Shown here piece by piece: positions 34,506-34,572 of a DNA stretch of 34,572 nucleotides. This stretch comes from Bacteroidales bacterium (GTDB lineage: Bacteria; Bacteroidota; Bacteroidia; Bacteroidales; Bacteroidaceae): NCBI GenBank assembly GCA_012729225.1, contig JAAYDO010000071.1:1-34572 (forward strand). Direction: 5' to 3'. Each line of letters begins with the position of its first letter. Position 1 is the first letter of the stretch. Under the pieces are notes generated by a model, which ran no database searches, had not been told where the DNA came from, and was given only the letters and a program-made list of their open reading frames with translations. The position numbers and the translations under genes are program-made.

Positions 34506-34572
34506 TTTTTGGTTCATCCCCGAATTGCGTTGGTTTTGTCATGCAATCCGAGCAGTAGTAGATTGAAGTATT

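Overview
The window looks like a chromosomal segment of a Prevotella-like member of the Bacteroidales. The grounds are Bacteroidales-type DnaA and elongasome genes, the purH-mreB-mreC-mreD-mrdA-rodA order, an OmpP1/FadL-type outer membrane protein beside an aromatic-rich secreted protein, TonB-dependent import parts, no clear Shine-Dalgarno sites, and many upstream matches to the Bacteroidetes promoter (-33 TTTG, -7 TAnnTTTG). No rRNA, tRNA, CRISPR array, transposase or complete prophage was seen. Almost all the coding genes are housekeeping or envelope genes, most of them on the minus strand.

Layout. 1-1305: a small membrane protein gene (+) converges on a secreted CE1-type esterase (-) across a bidirectional terminator. 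1456-8392 (-): a TPR membrane protein, ribH, tamB, and a LOG-family protein that appears to carry a signal peptide; tamB ends inside an 11-bp tandem repeat. 8476-11469 (-): a large secreted GH127/146-type beta-L-arabinofuranosidase. 11793-14713 (+): a Tyr/Trp-rich, low-complexity secreted protein and an OmpP1/FadL-type porin. 15414-18053 (-): an MFS anion/sugar-acid type transporter, folB, and a stand-alone module resembling the C-terminal end of class II ribonucleotide reductase. 18189-18926 (+): a nitroreductase. 19127-20545 (-): dnaA with a long AT-rich upstream region. 21511-23544 (-): an MCE/MlaD lipid-transport protein and an N-acetylmuramoyl-L-alanine amidase. 23756-33331 (-): a cell-elongation cluster (IMP cyclohydrolase, mreB, mreC, mreD, mrdA, rodA) followed by a YiiX-type cysteine hydrolase and a BtuB-like TonB-dependent receptor. 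33551-33985 (+): a secreted TonB C-terminal domain protein.

The most unusual non-genic signal is a dispersed intergenic repeat family. Three diverged copies of roughly 410-470 bp lie in the same orientation at about 14896-15306, 21069-21513 and 34039-34505. Each holds a block of imperfect 22-25 bp tandem units built on CATTGTTC, then a hairpin of the form TGGCAGG-loop-CCTGCCA, then a second short C/G hairpin. They fill the only long gene-free stretches in the window. Other items worth a second look are the apparently exported LOG protein, the stand-alone ribonucleotide-reductase-like module with its own promoter, the single-domain IMP cyclohydrolase, and the RTNAV-motif protein. I do not see a clear defence system or other complete novel system here.
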